From assembly GCA_036639635.1 (NCBI GenBank), contig JAVWIF010000001.1:1-64000 (forward strand): a DNA stretch of 64,000 bases, given 5' to 3'. A program made the translations under genes and the position numbers. Shown here in pieces: positions 25,334-34,017 of this stretch. The number at the start of each line of letters is the position of its first letter. Position 1 is the stretch's first letter. The stretch is from JAVWIF01 sp036639635. GTDB lineage: Bacteria > Bacillota_I > Bacilli_A > Erysipelotrichales > Erysipelotrichaceae. Below the pieces are notes generated by a model that was not told the DNA's origin, searched no databases, and was given only the letters and a program-made list of their open reading frames with translations.

Positions 25334-27826
25334 ATGGATAATTATAGAGATAAGTTACTTCAGGTAGATATATCAGAAGAGATGAAAACATCCTTTTTGG
25401 ATTATTCTATGTCTGTTATTGTAGAAAGAGCATTACCTGATGTAAGAGATGGTTTAAAGCCTGTACATCGTCGTATTTTACATGCTATGAATGATTTAGG
25501 TATGGTTGCTAATAAACCGTTTAAAAAGTCTGCGCGTATCGTTGGTGAAGTTATTGGTAAGTATCACCCTCATGGAGATACTGCAGTATATGATGCAATG
25601 GTTCGTATGGCACAAGATTTTAGTTATCGTTATATGTTAGTACAAGGTCATGGTAACTTTGGTTCTATGGATGGCGATGGTGCGGCTGCGATGCGTTATA
25701 CAGAAGCTAGAATGAGTAAAATATCGATGGAAATGATGAAAGATATTAATAAAGATACGGTTGATTTTATTCCTAACTATGATGGAGAAGAAACTGAGCC
25801 TTCAGTATTACCTGCTCGTTTTCCAAATTTATTAGTAAATGGATCTGTTGGGATAGCAGTTGGTATGGCTACTAATATTCCTCCTCACAATTTATCAGAA
25901 ACAATTGATGCAACTCTAGCTATTATGGAAAATCCTGATATTACTGTTATGGAATTAATGGATAACTATATTAAAGGACCAGATTTTCCAACTGGTGGTA
26001 TTATTCTAGGTAGAGCAGGTATTAGACAAGCATATGAAACAGGTCGTGGATCAGTTGTTACTCGTAGTAAATATAATATGGAAGAAATGGATAATGGAAA
26101 AACTCGTATTGTTATTACAGAAATTCCTTATCAAGTAAATAAAGCAAATCTAATTACAAAAATTGCTGATTTAGTAAGAGATAAACAAATTGAAGGAATT
26201 ACTTATTTAAATGATGAATCTAATCGTGAAGGTATTAGAATTGTTATTGAATTAAGAAAAGATATTCAAGTTGAAGTTATTATGAATCAATTATTCCGTA
26301 TGACATCTTTACAAACATCTTTTGGTGTAAATATGTTAGCGTTAGTTGATCGTTCTCCTAAACAAATGGGAATACGTGATATCTTAAAGCATTATATTGA
26401 TCATCAAATTGATGTAACACAACGTCGTACTAGATTTGAATTGAAAAAGGCTGAAGATCGTGCACATATTTTAGAAGGATTAAGAATTGCATTGGATCAT
26501 ATTGATGAAATTATTAAATTAATTCGTTCTAGTGAAAATGATAGTGCAGCTAAAACGGGATTAATGGAAAAATTTGAATTATCCGAAATTCAAGCAACAG
26601 CTATTTTAGAAATGCGTTTACGTCGTTTAACAGGTTTAGAACGTGATAAAATTGAAAATGAATATCAAGAATTAATGGCATTTATTATTGATTTGCGTGA
26701 TATTTTAGCAAATCATGAACGCGTTTTAGAGATTATTCGTAATGAGTTAACAGAGATTAAAAATCGTTTTGGTGATGAGCGCCGTACTGAAATAAGTGAA
26801 GCCGATTACGATATGCAAGATGAAGATTTAATACCTGTTGAAGATATTGTTATTACGATGACGACTAATGGATATATTAAGAGAATTCCAACGGATACAT
26901 ATCGAACACAACATCGTGGTGGTAGAGGTATCAAAGGAATGACTGTGAATGAGGATGATATTGTTGAAATGTTAATTACTATGTCTACTCATGATTATTT
27001 ATTATTATTTACTAATTTTGGTAAAGTATATCGTATCAAAGGATATAAAGTTCCTAGTTCATCACGTACAACAAAAGGATTACCTGTTGTTAATTTATTA
27101 AATCTAGATAAAGAAGAAAAAGTTAAAGCATTGGTGCCAATCAATCCTGAAACAGAATCTGAATATTTATTGTTTGTTACAAAGAATGGATTGGTTAAAC
27201 GTGTTCATACAACTGAATTTGAATCTATTCGTCAAAATGGTAAAATAGCTATTACTTTACGTGAAGATGATGAATTAATTGGTGTTAAAGAAACTACTGG
27301 AAATGATGAAATAATTATTGCAGGTTCTAATGGTAAAGCAGTTCGATTCAACGAAGAGGGCATTCGTCCTATGGGAAGAAGTGCTAGTGGAGTTAAAGGA
27401 TTCAACGTAGATGGAAGTATTGTTGTAGGTGTAGCTACATCTAGAGATGGTACACATTTATTAGCAGTTAGTGAAAACGGATATGGAAAGCGTACTGCAA
27501 TTGATGAGTATCGTTTAACTACTCGTGGAGCTAAAGGTGTAAAAACAATTAATATAACTCCTAAAACAGGTGACTTAGTTACAGTTAGAGCAGTAAATGG
27601 TGATGAGGATGTTATGATTATCACAAACTTAGGAGTCATTATTAGAATTTCAGTTGATAACATTGGAATCTATAGCAGAAATACGCAAGGAGTTAGACTA
27701 ATTAACGTTGGTGATAGCGAACTTGTAGCGAAAGTTGCAATTGTTGATAAAGAAGAGATTGAAGAAGATAATAATATTGAAACTATCGAAACTGAAGAAA
27801 TTATTGACAATCCAATTGAAGAATGA
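25334..27826 (+). CDS. gyrA: DNA gyrase subunit A
   Basis: GyrA cuts and rejoins DNA. The 830-residue protein carries the active-site Tyr122 (AAAMRYTEARM), the quinolone-determining stretch GKYHPHGDTAVYDAMVRMAQ with Thr83 and Asp87 by E. coli numbering, and a C-terminal beta-pinwheel with a GyrA-box-like QHRGGRGIKG. The end is acidic (EEDNNIETIETEE). TAGGAGGA precedes the ATG. Thr at position 83 instead of Ser occurs naturally in some Bacillota and is not by itself evidence of resistance. Confidence 0.97.
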   Translation: MDNYRDKLLQVDISEEMKTSFLDYSMSVIVERALPDVRDGLKPVHRRILHAMNDLGMVANKPFKKSARIVGEVIGKYHPHGDTAVYDAMVRMAQDFSYRYMLVQGHGNFGSMDGDGAAAMRYTEARMSKISMEMMKDINKDTVDFIPNYDGEETEPSVLPARFPNLLVNGSVGIAVGMATNIPPHNLSETIDATLAIMENPDITVMELMDNYIKGPDFPTGGIILGRAGIRQAYETGRGSVVTRSKYNMEEMDNGKTRIVITEIPYQVNKANLITKIADLVRDKQIEGITYLNDESNREGIRIVIELRKDIQVEVIMNQLFRMTSLQTSFGVNMLALVDRSPKQMGIRDILKHYIDHQIDVTQRRTRFELKKAEDRAHILEGLRIALDHIDEIIKLIRSSENDSAAKTGLMEKFELSEIQATAILEMRLRRLTGLERDKIENEYQELMAFIIDLRDILANHERVLEIIRNELTEIKNRFGDERRTEISEADYDMQDEDLIPVEDIVITMTTNGYIKRIPTDTYRTQHRGGRGIKGMTVNEDDIVEMLITMSTHDYLLLFTNFGKVYRIKGYKVPSSSRTTKGLPVVNLLNLDKEEKVKALVPINPETESEYLLFVTKNGLVKRVHTTEFESIRQNGKIAITLREDDELIGVKETTGNDEIIIAGSNGKAVRFNEEGIRPMGRSASGVKGFNVDGSIVVGVATSRDGTHLLAVSENGYGKRTAIDEYRLTTRGAKGVKTINITPKTGDLVTVRAVNGDEDVMIITNLGVIIRISVDNIGIYSRNTQGVRLINVGDSELVAKVAIVDKEEIEEDNNIETIETEEIIDNPIEE

Positions 27827-27844
27827 TATAAATTAATAAAACCT

Positions 27845-28066
27845 TGATAAGGATAAGTAATAAATACTTTCATTTACAGAGAAATAACGGATGGTGTGAG
27901 TTATTAATGAAAGATTATGAAATCAACCTTGGAGTGAATTAACGAAATTAGTAGTTAATTACGGTCGCACCGTTATCGCTTAGAGAAAGTATAAAGATAA
28001 TAATATCCTTATATTAAAAAGGGTGGCAACACGAGGTATCGTCCCTTTACGGACAATACCTTTTTT
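27845..28066 (+). promoter_or_regulatory. T-box leader of serS
   Basis: The leader contains T-box stem I elements (AGAGAA at about 27879 and GGTGTGAG), the conserved T-box AGGGTGGCAACACG (28020-28033) and a terminator, GGTATcGTCC (28035-28044) with GGACaATACC (28051-28060) and a T6 run. Binding of uncharged serine tRNA to the specifier and the T-box would favour the antiterminator and raise serS. I could not fix the specifier: UCA at 27923 and AGU near 27951 are both serine candidates. Confidence 0.9.
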
Positions 28067-28089
28067 ACGTACATTAGGAGGAAATACTT

Positions 28090-29376
28090 ATGTTAGATAT
28101 GAAATATTTACGCGAAAATCCAGAACTTGTGAAAGAAAATATTAAAAAGAAGTTTCAGGATTATAAATTAGAATTAGTTGATCAAGTAATTGAGTTGGAT
28201 AAAGAAAATCGTTCACTTAAACAAAAAGGTGATGATTTAAGAAATCAACGTAACTTAATTAGTAAAGAAATAGGAAAATTAATGGCAGATGGAAAAAAAG
28301 AAGAAGCAAATGCCACTAAGAATAAAGTTCAAGCAATGGCTGATGAAATGAAAAACACAGAAATTAAAGAAGAAGAACTTGGTATTAAAATCAAAGAAAT
28401 TATGATGAAAATTCCAAATATGATTGATGCTAGCGTTCCTATTGGAAAAGATGATAGTGAAAATGTAGAGGTAGAAAAATTTGGAGAACCTTCTGTTCCT
28501 AATTTTGAAGTACCATATCATACAGATATAATGGAACGTTTTGATGGAATTGATTTAGATAGTGCAAGAAAAGTTGCAGGAAACGGATTTTATTATCTTA
28601 TGGGTGATGTTGCTAGATTACATTCAGCAGTTATTTCTTATGCCCGTGATTTTATGATTAACAGAGGTTTCACTTATGTAATACCACCTTTTATGATTCG
28701 TAGTGATGTTGTTACTGGTGTTATGAGTTTTGCTGAAATGGAGGGGATGATGTATAAAATAGAGGGTGAAGATCTTTATTTAATTGGAACTAGTGAGCAT
28801 TCTATGATTGGTAAGTTTATTGATACAATTATTGATGAAAAGAAACTACCTTATACATATACTAGTTATTCTCCTTGTTTCCGTAAAGAAAAAGGCGCAC
28901 ATGGAATTGAAGAACGTGGTGTTTATAGAATTCATCAATTTGAAAAACAAGAGATGATTGTTGTATGTAAACCAGAAGAAAGTTCTGAATGGTTTGTTAA
29001 ATTATATACGAACACAGTAGATTTATTTAGAAGCTTAGATATTCCTGTTAGAACATTAGAATGTTGTTCTGGAGATTTAGCTGATTTGAAATGTAAATCA
29101 ATAGATATAGAAGCTTGGAGTCCACGTCAGAAAAAATATTTTGAAGTTGGAAGTTGTTCAAATTTAACTGATGCTCAAGCTAGACGTTTAGGAATTCGTG
29201 TGAAAGGTGAAAATGGAAAATATTTTGCTAACACATTAAATAATACAGTAGTAGCTCCACCAAGAATGTTAATTGCATTTTTAGAAAATAACTTGAATGA
29301 AGATGGTAGTGTTAATATTCCAGATGTGTTACAACCTTATATGGGTGGCATGAAAGTTATGACACCAAACAACTAA
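28090..29376 (+). CDS. serS: Seryl-tRNA synthetase
   Basis: SerS charges tRNA-Ser. The 428-residue class II enzyme has the long N-terminal coiled-coil arm (about 30-105) that holds the tRNA variable arm, motif 2 around FRKEKGAHGIEERG with VYRIHQFEKQE, and motif 3 in NTLNNTVVAPPRMLIAFLENN (N-terminal part NTLNN, then APPRML). Length is normal. AGGAGGAAA precedes the ATG. Expression is governed by the T-box immediately upstream and ends at the hairpin at 29429. Confidence 0.97.
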   Translation: MLDMKYLRENPELVKENIKKKFQDYKLELVDQVIELDKENRSLKQKGDDLRNQRNLISKEIGKLMADGKKEEANATKNKVQAMADEMKNTEIKEEELGIKIKEIMMKIPNMIDASVPIGKDDSENVEVEKFGEPSVPNFEVPYHTDIMERFDGIDLDSARKVAGNGFYYLMGDVARLHSAVISYARDFMINRGFTYVIPPFMIRSDVVTGVMSFAEMEGMMYKIEGEDLYLIGTSEHSMIGKFIDTIIDEKKLPYTYTSYSPCFRKEKGAHGIEERGVYRIHQFEKQEMIVVCKPEESSEWFVKLYTNTVDLFRSLDIPVRTLECCSGDLADLKCKSIDIEAWSPRQKKYFEVGSCSNLTDAQARRLGIRVKGENGKYFANTLNNTVVAPPRMLIAFLENNLNEDGSVNIPDVLQPYMGGMKVMTPNN

Positions 29377-29428
29377 ATATTGATAAAATAGACATTTTCA
29401 TGGTATTATTTATAAAATGAATTTATTT

Positions 29429-29468
29429 GCTTAAAAGCCTTTATATATAGGCTTTTAAGCTATTTTTA
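29429..29468 (+). terminator. Terminator after serS
   Basis: GCTTAAAAGCCT (29429-29440) pairs with AGGCTTTTAAGC (29449-29460), a 12-pair perfect stem followed by TATTTTTAT. Confidence 0.85.
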
Positions 29469-29564
29469 TATAAAATTATAGGCTCCTAATTTGCAATAAA
29501 CAATATTTTAATGCATAGTTACTTAACTCACTACAATTTAAAACTACAATTTTAAGAACATTTT

Positions 29565-29588
29565 AATATGTTTCACGTGAAACATATT
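29565..29588. other. parS: parS centromere site (ParB/Spo0J binding)
   Basis: TGTTTCACGTGAAACA (29569-29584) equals the consensus of bacterial parS and is extended to a perfect 24-base palindrome. It lies in a gap between serS and the SRP RNA gene, about 10 kb right of oriC, where ParB would load the origin region for segregation. parA and parB are not in this window. Confidence 0.93.
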
Positions 29589-29623
29589 AAAAAACAATTT
29601 TATAAAACAGATTTTTAAAAGTA

Positions 29624-29651
29624 TTGAAATTATTTATAACTATGTTATAAT
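29624..29651 (+). promoter_or_regulatory. Promoter of the SRP RNA gene
   Basis: TTGAAA (29624-29629) and TATAAT (29646-29651) with a 16-base spacer, immediately upstream of the RNA gene. Confidence 0.75.
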
Positions 29652-29654
29652 ATA

Positions 29655-29740
29655 AAAGCTACTACAATGGTATCTACTGAATTAGGTCAGATTGGGAACG
29701 AAGCAGCCTTAAGGGAGCTCTATCATGTGTGGTAGCTTTT
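29655..29740 (+). ncRNA. ffs: Signal recognition particle RNA, small bacterial type (4.5S-like)
   Basis: The ends AAAGCTACTACA and TGTGGTAGCTTT pair to close a long hairpin. The apical part holds the conserved SRP domain IV: GGTCAG, a tetraloop region in GGGAACG, and AAGCAGCC. Its length of about 86 bases is the short form without an Alu domain, unlike the ~270-base scRNA of Bacillus. It binds Ffh for co-translational targeting. The T-run after the stem forms the terminator. The position upstream of tadA/dnaX matches other Bacillota. Confidence 0.92.
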
Positions 29741-29769
29741 ATTATACAAAAATGGAGGAGTGATTAATA

Positions 29770-30240
29770 ATGCATGAAAAATATATGAAGGAAGCATTGA
29801 AGGAAGCAAACAAGGCATTATTAATTGATGAAGTTCCAATTGGATGTGTAATTGTTAAAAATGATAAAATTATTGCGAGAGCACATAATTTAAGAGAAAC
29901 CAAACAACAATCCATAAACCACGCTGAAATTCTTGCTATTCAAAAAGCCTGTAAAAAAATTGACAGTTGGCGTTTAGAAGATTGTTCAATATATGTAACA
30001 TTAGAACCATGTGCGATGTGTGCTGGAGCCATTCTTCAATCAAGAATTGATACTGTAATATTTGGTGCTCTTGATCCAAAAGGTGGATGTATTGAAAGTT
30101 GTATTCAAATGTATGAATATCCAGGGTTTAACCATTATCCAAAGGTTATTACTGGAATTATGAGAGAAGAATGTAGTAATCTAATCAGCAATTTTTTTAG
30201 AAATAAAAGAAAAATTAAAAAGGTAAAACAAGTATTTTGA
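29770..30240 (+). CDS. tadA: tRNA-specific adenosine deaminase TadA
   Basis: TadA converts A34 to inosine in the anticodon of tRNA-Arg(ACG). The 156-residue zinc enzyme has the deaminase motif HAE (His51, Glu53) and PCAMC (Cys81, Cys84). GGAGTGA precedes the ATG. It is followed by its own terminator and then dnaX, the common arrangement near the origin. Confidence 0.95.
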   Translation: MHEKYMKEALKEANKALLIDEVPIGCVIVKNDKIIARAHNLRETKQQSINHAEILAIQKACKKIDSWRLEDCSIYVTLEPCAMCAGAILQSRIDTVIFGALDPKGGCIESCIQMYEYPGFNHYPKVITGIMREECSNLISNFFRNKRKIKKVKQVF

Positions 30241-30264
30241 AAATTGAAAAGTGCTTGTTTTTTT
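30225..30264 (+). terminator. Terminator after tadA
   Basis: AAAACAAGTA (30225-30234) pairs with TGCTTGTTTT (30252-30261) including one G-T pair, followed by TTT. It includes the last codons of tadA. Confidence 0.7.
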
Positions 30265-30319
30265 ATGTTAAATATTTGTTTAACATGGTATAATTATGAA
30301 GATAGAAAGCAGGTGTATT

Positions 30320-32095
30320 ATGGCATATAAAGCACTGTATCGTACATATAGACCAAACAGTTTTGACGAAGTTGCAGGACAAAGACCTGTTGTTCAAACA
30401 CTTCAACATGCAGTTGAACAGAATAAAATAGCACATGCTTATTTATTTTGTGGACCTAGAGGGACTGGAAAAACGTCAATTGCTAAAATTTTTGCGAAAA
30501 CAATAAATTGTGAAAGTAAAGAGCATAAGCCTTGTCTTAAATGTGATAATTGTATTGCGGTAGAAAATGGTAGTCATCCTGATATTATAGAAATTGATGC
30601 TGCGAGTAACAATGGAGTTGAGGAAGTTCGTTCCTTAATTGAAAAGGTTAAGTATGCTCCTTTAAAGGGAAAATATAAAGTTTATATCATTGATGAGGTT
30701 CATATGATGTCTACTGGAGCCTTTAATGCTTTATTAAAAACGATTGAAGAACCACCAGCACATGTTATCTTTATTTTAGCAACAACTGAACCACAAAAGG
30801 TTTTACCAACTATTATTTCAAGATGTCAACGTTTTGATTTTACAAAGGTATCTAAAGAAGATATTATAGAGCGTATTCATACTATATTGAATACAGAAAG
30901 TATTCATTGTGATGAAGAAGTAATTAAAATAATTGCGCAATTAGCAGATGGTGGATTAAGAGATGCTTTATCTATTTTAGATCAATGTATTGCTTATGCT
31001 AAAGACAATATAGAAGTACATCATATTAATGAAATATATGGAATTACTACGGTAAAAGAAAAAATATCATTATTTCATGATGTTTTTGATAAAAATGCAT
31101 GTGATTTATTAAATAAAATTGATAGTATGATAGATAAGGGTATAGATATTAAACGTTTAACAGTTGATTTAATTGAATTATTAAAGGAATCTATTATATT
31201 TGAGTATACTAAGGATGCATCGCTTTTACATGCATTAACTAGTAATCAAGCATTAGATTTTGTTAAAGAAAAAACCATTAAAGAAAGATTTGCTATGATA
31301 AATATTCTAATGGAAACTTATGATAAGTATCGTACTGCAGCAAACGTTGGATCATATTTTGAAGTGTGTTTATTACAAATGCTCGATATAGAACCAATGA
31401 ATGAAAAGAATATTGAATCAGATAAAAAGGTTATAAAAAAAGAAACTGTTGTTCCACAAGTAAATGTTTCACGTGAAACATTTATAGAACAACCAACATA
31501 TATTGAAAGTGATAATAGTGAATATATAGAGGAAAATATAATTCAGGAAGAAATAATAACCAATGAACAATCCATACCAAACAATATAAACTATGATAAA
31601 CATGATAATAAATCTGCCAATCCTTTAGATAAAGAACTTGTTATAGGTTTATTATCAGGGGCTACAAAGCCTGAAAAAGCCAAAGATGTTGAACAATTCA
31701 AGAAGATAGAAAACTATCTTATGGATTTAAAATGGGCGAAGAGTGCAAGTAGTTTGAAAAATTGTGGTATATTAGGGAGTGGCAGTAATTATTTAGTAGT
31801 CTGTGTAGACTCACAATCAGAAGCTAATGAAATAAATGAAAAAGATAGTCGTAATGAATTTAATGATATTATGGTTGATTTATTGGGTAAAAATAAAAAA
31901 ATATTTGCTGTATGCAAGCAACAACAAAAAACAATTATTGATGAATTTATGAATCGTATGAAGAATGGTACATTACCTGAACCTATACAAATAGAAGATG
32001 TGAAAATTAAAGAAGATAAGATTGTAGAAGAAACGCAAGAAGAAGTAATCTTAAACCTATTTGGTGAAGATAATATTAAAATAACGGAGGAATAG
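30320..32095 (+). CDS. dnaX: DNA polymerase III subunit gamma/tau
   Basis: DnaX is the clamp-loader ATPase. From the ATG at 30320 (AGGTG upstream; start MAYKALYRTYRP as in the family) it has 591 residues: Walker A GPRGTGKT (45-52), zinc cysteines 64, 72, 75 and 78, Walker B region DEVHMMS, and a long C-terminal tau part. An in-frame upstream ATG at 30296 would add eight residues but lacks a site. A perfect parS lies inside the coding sequence (31465-31480). It forms an operon with ybaB and recR. Confidence 0.96.
   Translation: MAYKALYRTYRPNSFDEVAGQRPVVQTLQHAVEQNKIAHAYLFCGPRGTGKTSIAKIFAKTINCESKEHKPCLKCDNCIAVENGSHPDIIEIDAASNNGVEEVRSLIEKVKYAPLKGKYKVYIIDEVHMMSTGAFNALLKTIEEPPAHVIFILATTEPQKVLPTIISRCQRFDFTKVSKEDIIERIHTILNTESIHCDEEVIKIIAQLADGGLRDALSILDQCIAYAKDNIEVHHINEIYGITTVKEKISLFHDVFDKNACDLLNKIDSMIDKGIDIKRLTVDLIELLKESIIFEYTKDASLLHALTSNQALDFVKEKTIKERFAMINILMETYDKYRTAANVGSYFEVCLLQMLDIEPMNEKNIESDKKVIKKETVVPQVNVSRETFIEQPTYIESDNSEYIEENIIQEEIITNEQSIPNNINYDKHDNKSANPLDKELVIGLLSGATKPEKAKDVEQFKKIENYLMDLKWAKSASSLKNCGILGSGSNYLVVCVDSQSEANEINEKDSRNEFNDIMVDLLGKNKKIFAVCKQQQKTIIDEFMNRMKNGTLPEPIQIEDVKIKEDKIVEETQEEVILNLFGEDNIKITEE
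31465..31480. other. parS: parS site inside dnaX
   Basis: A second perfect TGTTTCACGTGAAACA, read in dnaX as part of the codons for NVSRETF. It lies in the variable linker between ATPase and tau regions, where protein constraint is weak, so the DNA site itself is probably what is conserved. It is 1.9 kb from the first parS. Confidence 0.92.
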
Positions 32096-32099
32096 TAAT

Positions 32100-32408
32100 A
32101 TGAATATGCAAGCATTGTTAAAACAAGCACAAAAGATGCAAAAGGAATTAGCAGATGTAGAAAAGAATTTGGCAGCAAAGACTTATGAAGCAAGCAATGG
32201 TGGTGGAGTTGTTAAAGTTGAAGTAAATGGAAATATGAATATTAATAGTATTTCGATAGATGAAACATTATTAGAGAAAGAAAATAAAGAAGACCTTGAA
32301 GAAATGTTAAAATCAACACTTAATGAAGCCTTAACGAAAGCTAATAAAGATAAAGAAGAAACAATGAATAGTGTAACAGGTGGAGTTAAAATGCCTGGTG
32401 GATTCTAA
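32100..32408 (+). CDS. ybaB: Nucleoid-associated protein YbaB/EbfC
   Basis: A 102-residue dimeric DNA-binding protein: helical N-terminus MNMQALLKQAQKMQKELA, the sheet segment GGGVVKVEVNGNMNI, and the C-terminal GGVKMPGGF. The function is poorly defined; it coats DNA. It lies between dnaX and recR as in most bacteria. GGAGGA precedes the ATG, and its stop overlaps the recR ATG by one base. Confidence 0.95.
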   Translation: MNMQALLKQAQKMQKELADVEKNLAAKTYEASNGGGVVKVEVNGNMNINSISIDETLLEKENKEDLEEMLKSTLNEALTKANKDKEETMNSVTGGVKMPGGF

Positions 32409-32998
32409 TGTATCCTAAAAAATTTGAAGCCCTAGTGGAGTGCTTTAGAAGGCTTCCAGGCGTTGGTTTAAAAACTGCAGAACGATATGCATTTGAAACA
32501 ATAGAGTGGAATAAGGAGACTATTGATACCTTTATAAAGAGTTTAGATGATGTTAAAGAAGGTATAAAAAAATGTAGCATATGTGGAAACTTATCAGAAC
32601 ATGATATTTGTGATATATGTAAAGATGGAACACGTGATAAAAATACTGTTTGTGTAGTGCAAAGTGCAAAAGATGTAATTGCAATGGAAAAGACAAGAGA
32701 ATATTCAGGAGTTTATCATGTTTTAAATGGTGTTATCTCTACTTCAAAAGGGGTTTTACCAGAAGATATAAATATCGCTTCCTTATTAACTAGAGTGAAT
32801 GAAGAAACAAAAGAAATCATTATTGCAACAAATCCTACAGTAGAGGGAGAAACAACAGCATTATACCTTTCAAAATTATTGGAAAGGTATAATGTACCCG
32901 TTACTAGAATTGCTCATGGACTTCCTATGGGAGGACATTTAGATTATGCTGATGAATTAACGTTAATAAAAGCTATAGAAGGAAGAAAACAAATGTAA
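32408..32998 (+). CDS. recR: Recombination protein RecR
   Basis: RecR works with RecO and RecF to load RecA on gaps. The 196-residue protein has the helix-hairpin-helix start (RLPGVGLKTAERYAF), a four-cysteine zinc finger (CSICGNL...CDIC), the TOPRIM domain (VCVVQSAKDVIAMEKT) and the C-terminal Walker-like region. Normal length. It ends the dnaX-ybaB-recR operon at a compact terminator. Confidence 0.96.
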   Translation: MYPKKFEALVECFRRLPGVGLKTAERYAFETIEWNKETIDTFIKSLDDVKEGIKKCSICGNLSEHDICDICKDGTRDKNTVCVVQSAKDVIAMEKTREYSGVYHVLNGVISTSKGVLPEDINIASLLTRVNEETKEIIIATNPTVEGETTALYLSKLLERYNVPVTRIAHGLPMGGHLDYADELTLIKAIEGRKQM

Positions 32999-33021
32999 AT
33001 CGTGAGAAATCACGATTTTTT
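32997..33021 (+). terminator. Terminator after recR
   Basis: AAATCGTGA and TCACGATTT form a nine-pair stem with a four-base loop, followed by T's. Confidence 0.85.
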
Positions 33022-33078
33022 CCTGCTTAAAAGGATATAAAATGGTACAATAATACTATAAGAAAAGAGGAGATTAGA

Positions 33079-34011
33079 ATGGCTTCTATTGCCTATGTAA
33101 CAGATAAGAACATGATTGAATTTCATCGATTAAATGGAAATCATACAATCAACTTTTGGAAACCAAGTAATAGCAAAAAAATGAGTTCCTTTAATACAGG
33201 TGATCTATTATTCTTTTTAGCAAAAGGAACAGAAAAAGGTATTGGAAAAGAAAAGGGAGTTATTGGGTATGGAAAGTTCACAAAGAATTATATTTTAACA
33301 TTTCCACAAATGTGGGCTAAATACAAAACATTGAATGGCTATCCATCAAAACAAGCATTAGGTGAAGCAATTATAAAAATAACGAAAAATCATCAGTTAC
33401 CTGAATGCTTAAACTGTTTATTATTAGATAACGTGGTGTTTTTCCAATGCCCAATCTATATGAGCGAGATTGGAGTAGATATATCAAATAAGATTGAAAG
33501 CTATATATACATAGATAAAGATGACATGATGAATACTAGTAAGATACTAGAAGTTGCTAATAATGTTGGATTAGATATGTGGTCATCAATGTATCATGAT
33601 GAGGATGAAGCAATCTTTTTAGAAGATGCATTAATACAAACAGTTTATAATATATATGAAAAAATAAATCATACCTATTATAGTAACTATGACGAAAATA
33701 GAATTTATAAATATATACAAACCAATGAACAAGCACAAGCACTAACCAATAGTAAAACTGAATATTTTATTAAACAAGAAAGTAAAATTGTTGTATGTTT
33801 GCCGTGCATGGTAAATACAAACGATTTTATGAAAAAGTTCCAGTATGTGATTGGTCATTACTTTTTATATAAAGGGTTTATTGCTAAAAGTGAATACTTT
33901 AATGAAATATTAGTTCAAATAGAATTTGATCAAATTATTTCAGAGGAATTAAAGGCGGTATTAGAAATACAAAATATTAAGTATAAAGAAAGGTTAGTCG
34001 AAATTGACTAA
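33079..34011 (+). CDS. PUA/EVE-like domain protein of unknown function
   Basis: The first ~120 of 310 residues look like an EVE/PUA-like fold: INFWKPSNSKKMSSFNTGDLLFF, then GVIGYGKF, an aromatic-rich MWAKYKTLNGYPSK and a later VVFFQCPIYM. Such domains in other proteins bind modified or methylated bases, often next to nucleases. The rest (about 160-310) is unrecognised and may contain an endonuclease-like part, though no HNH or PD-ExK motif is clear. AGAGGAG precedes the ATG. It overlaps the end of the converging DUF1294 gene. The fold call is by eye and tentative. Confidence 0.6.
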   Translation: MASIAYVTDKNMIEFHRLNGNHTINFWKPSNSKKMSSFNTGDLLFFLAKGTEKGIGKEKGVIGYGKFTKNYILTFPQMWAKYKTLNGYPSKQALGEAIIKITKNHQLPECLNCLLLDNVVFFQCPIYMSEIGVDISNKIESYIYIDKDDMMNTSKILEVANNVGLDMWSSMYHDEDEAIFLEDALIQTVYNIYEKINHTYYSNYDENRIYKYIQTNEQAQALTNSKTEYFIKQESKIVVCLPCMVNTNDFMKKFQYVIGHYFLYKGFIAKSEYFNEILVQIEFDQIISEELKAVLEIQNIKYKERLVEID

Positions 34012-34017
34012 CCTTTC
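33988..34017. terminator. Bidirectional terminator inside two converging gene ends
   Basis: GAAAGGTTAGTC (33988-33999) and GACTAACCTTTC (34006-34017) form a 12-pair stem within the last codons of both converging genes. Because the DNA is symmetric, both proteins carry ERLV near the C-terminus. Confidence 0.7.

Noticed and set aside
27232..27663. 143-codon minus-strand frame opposite gyrA
   Set aside because: Antisense of the conserved GyrA C-terminal domain; no ribosome site and low-complexity composition.
25334..27826. parC rather than gyrA
   Set aside because: Position directly after recF-gyrB at the origin and the GyrA-box-like QHRGGRGIKG favour gyrase.
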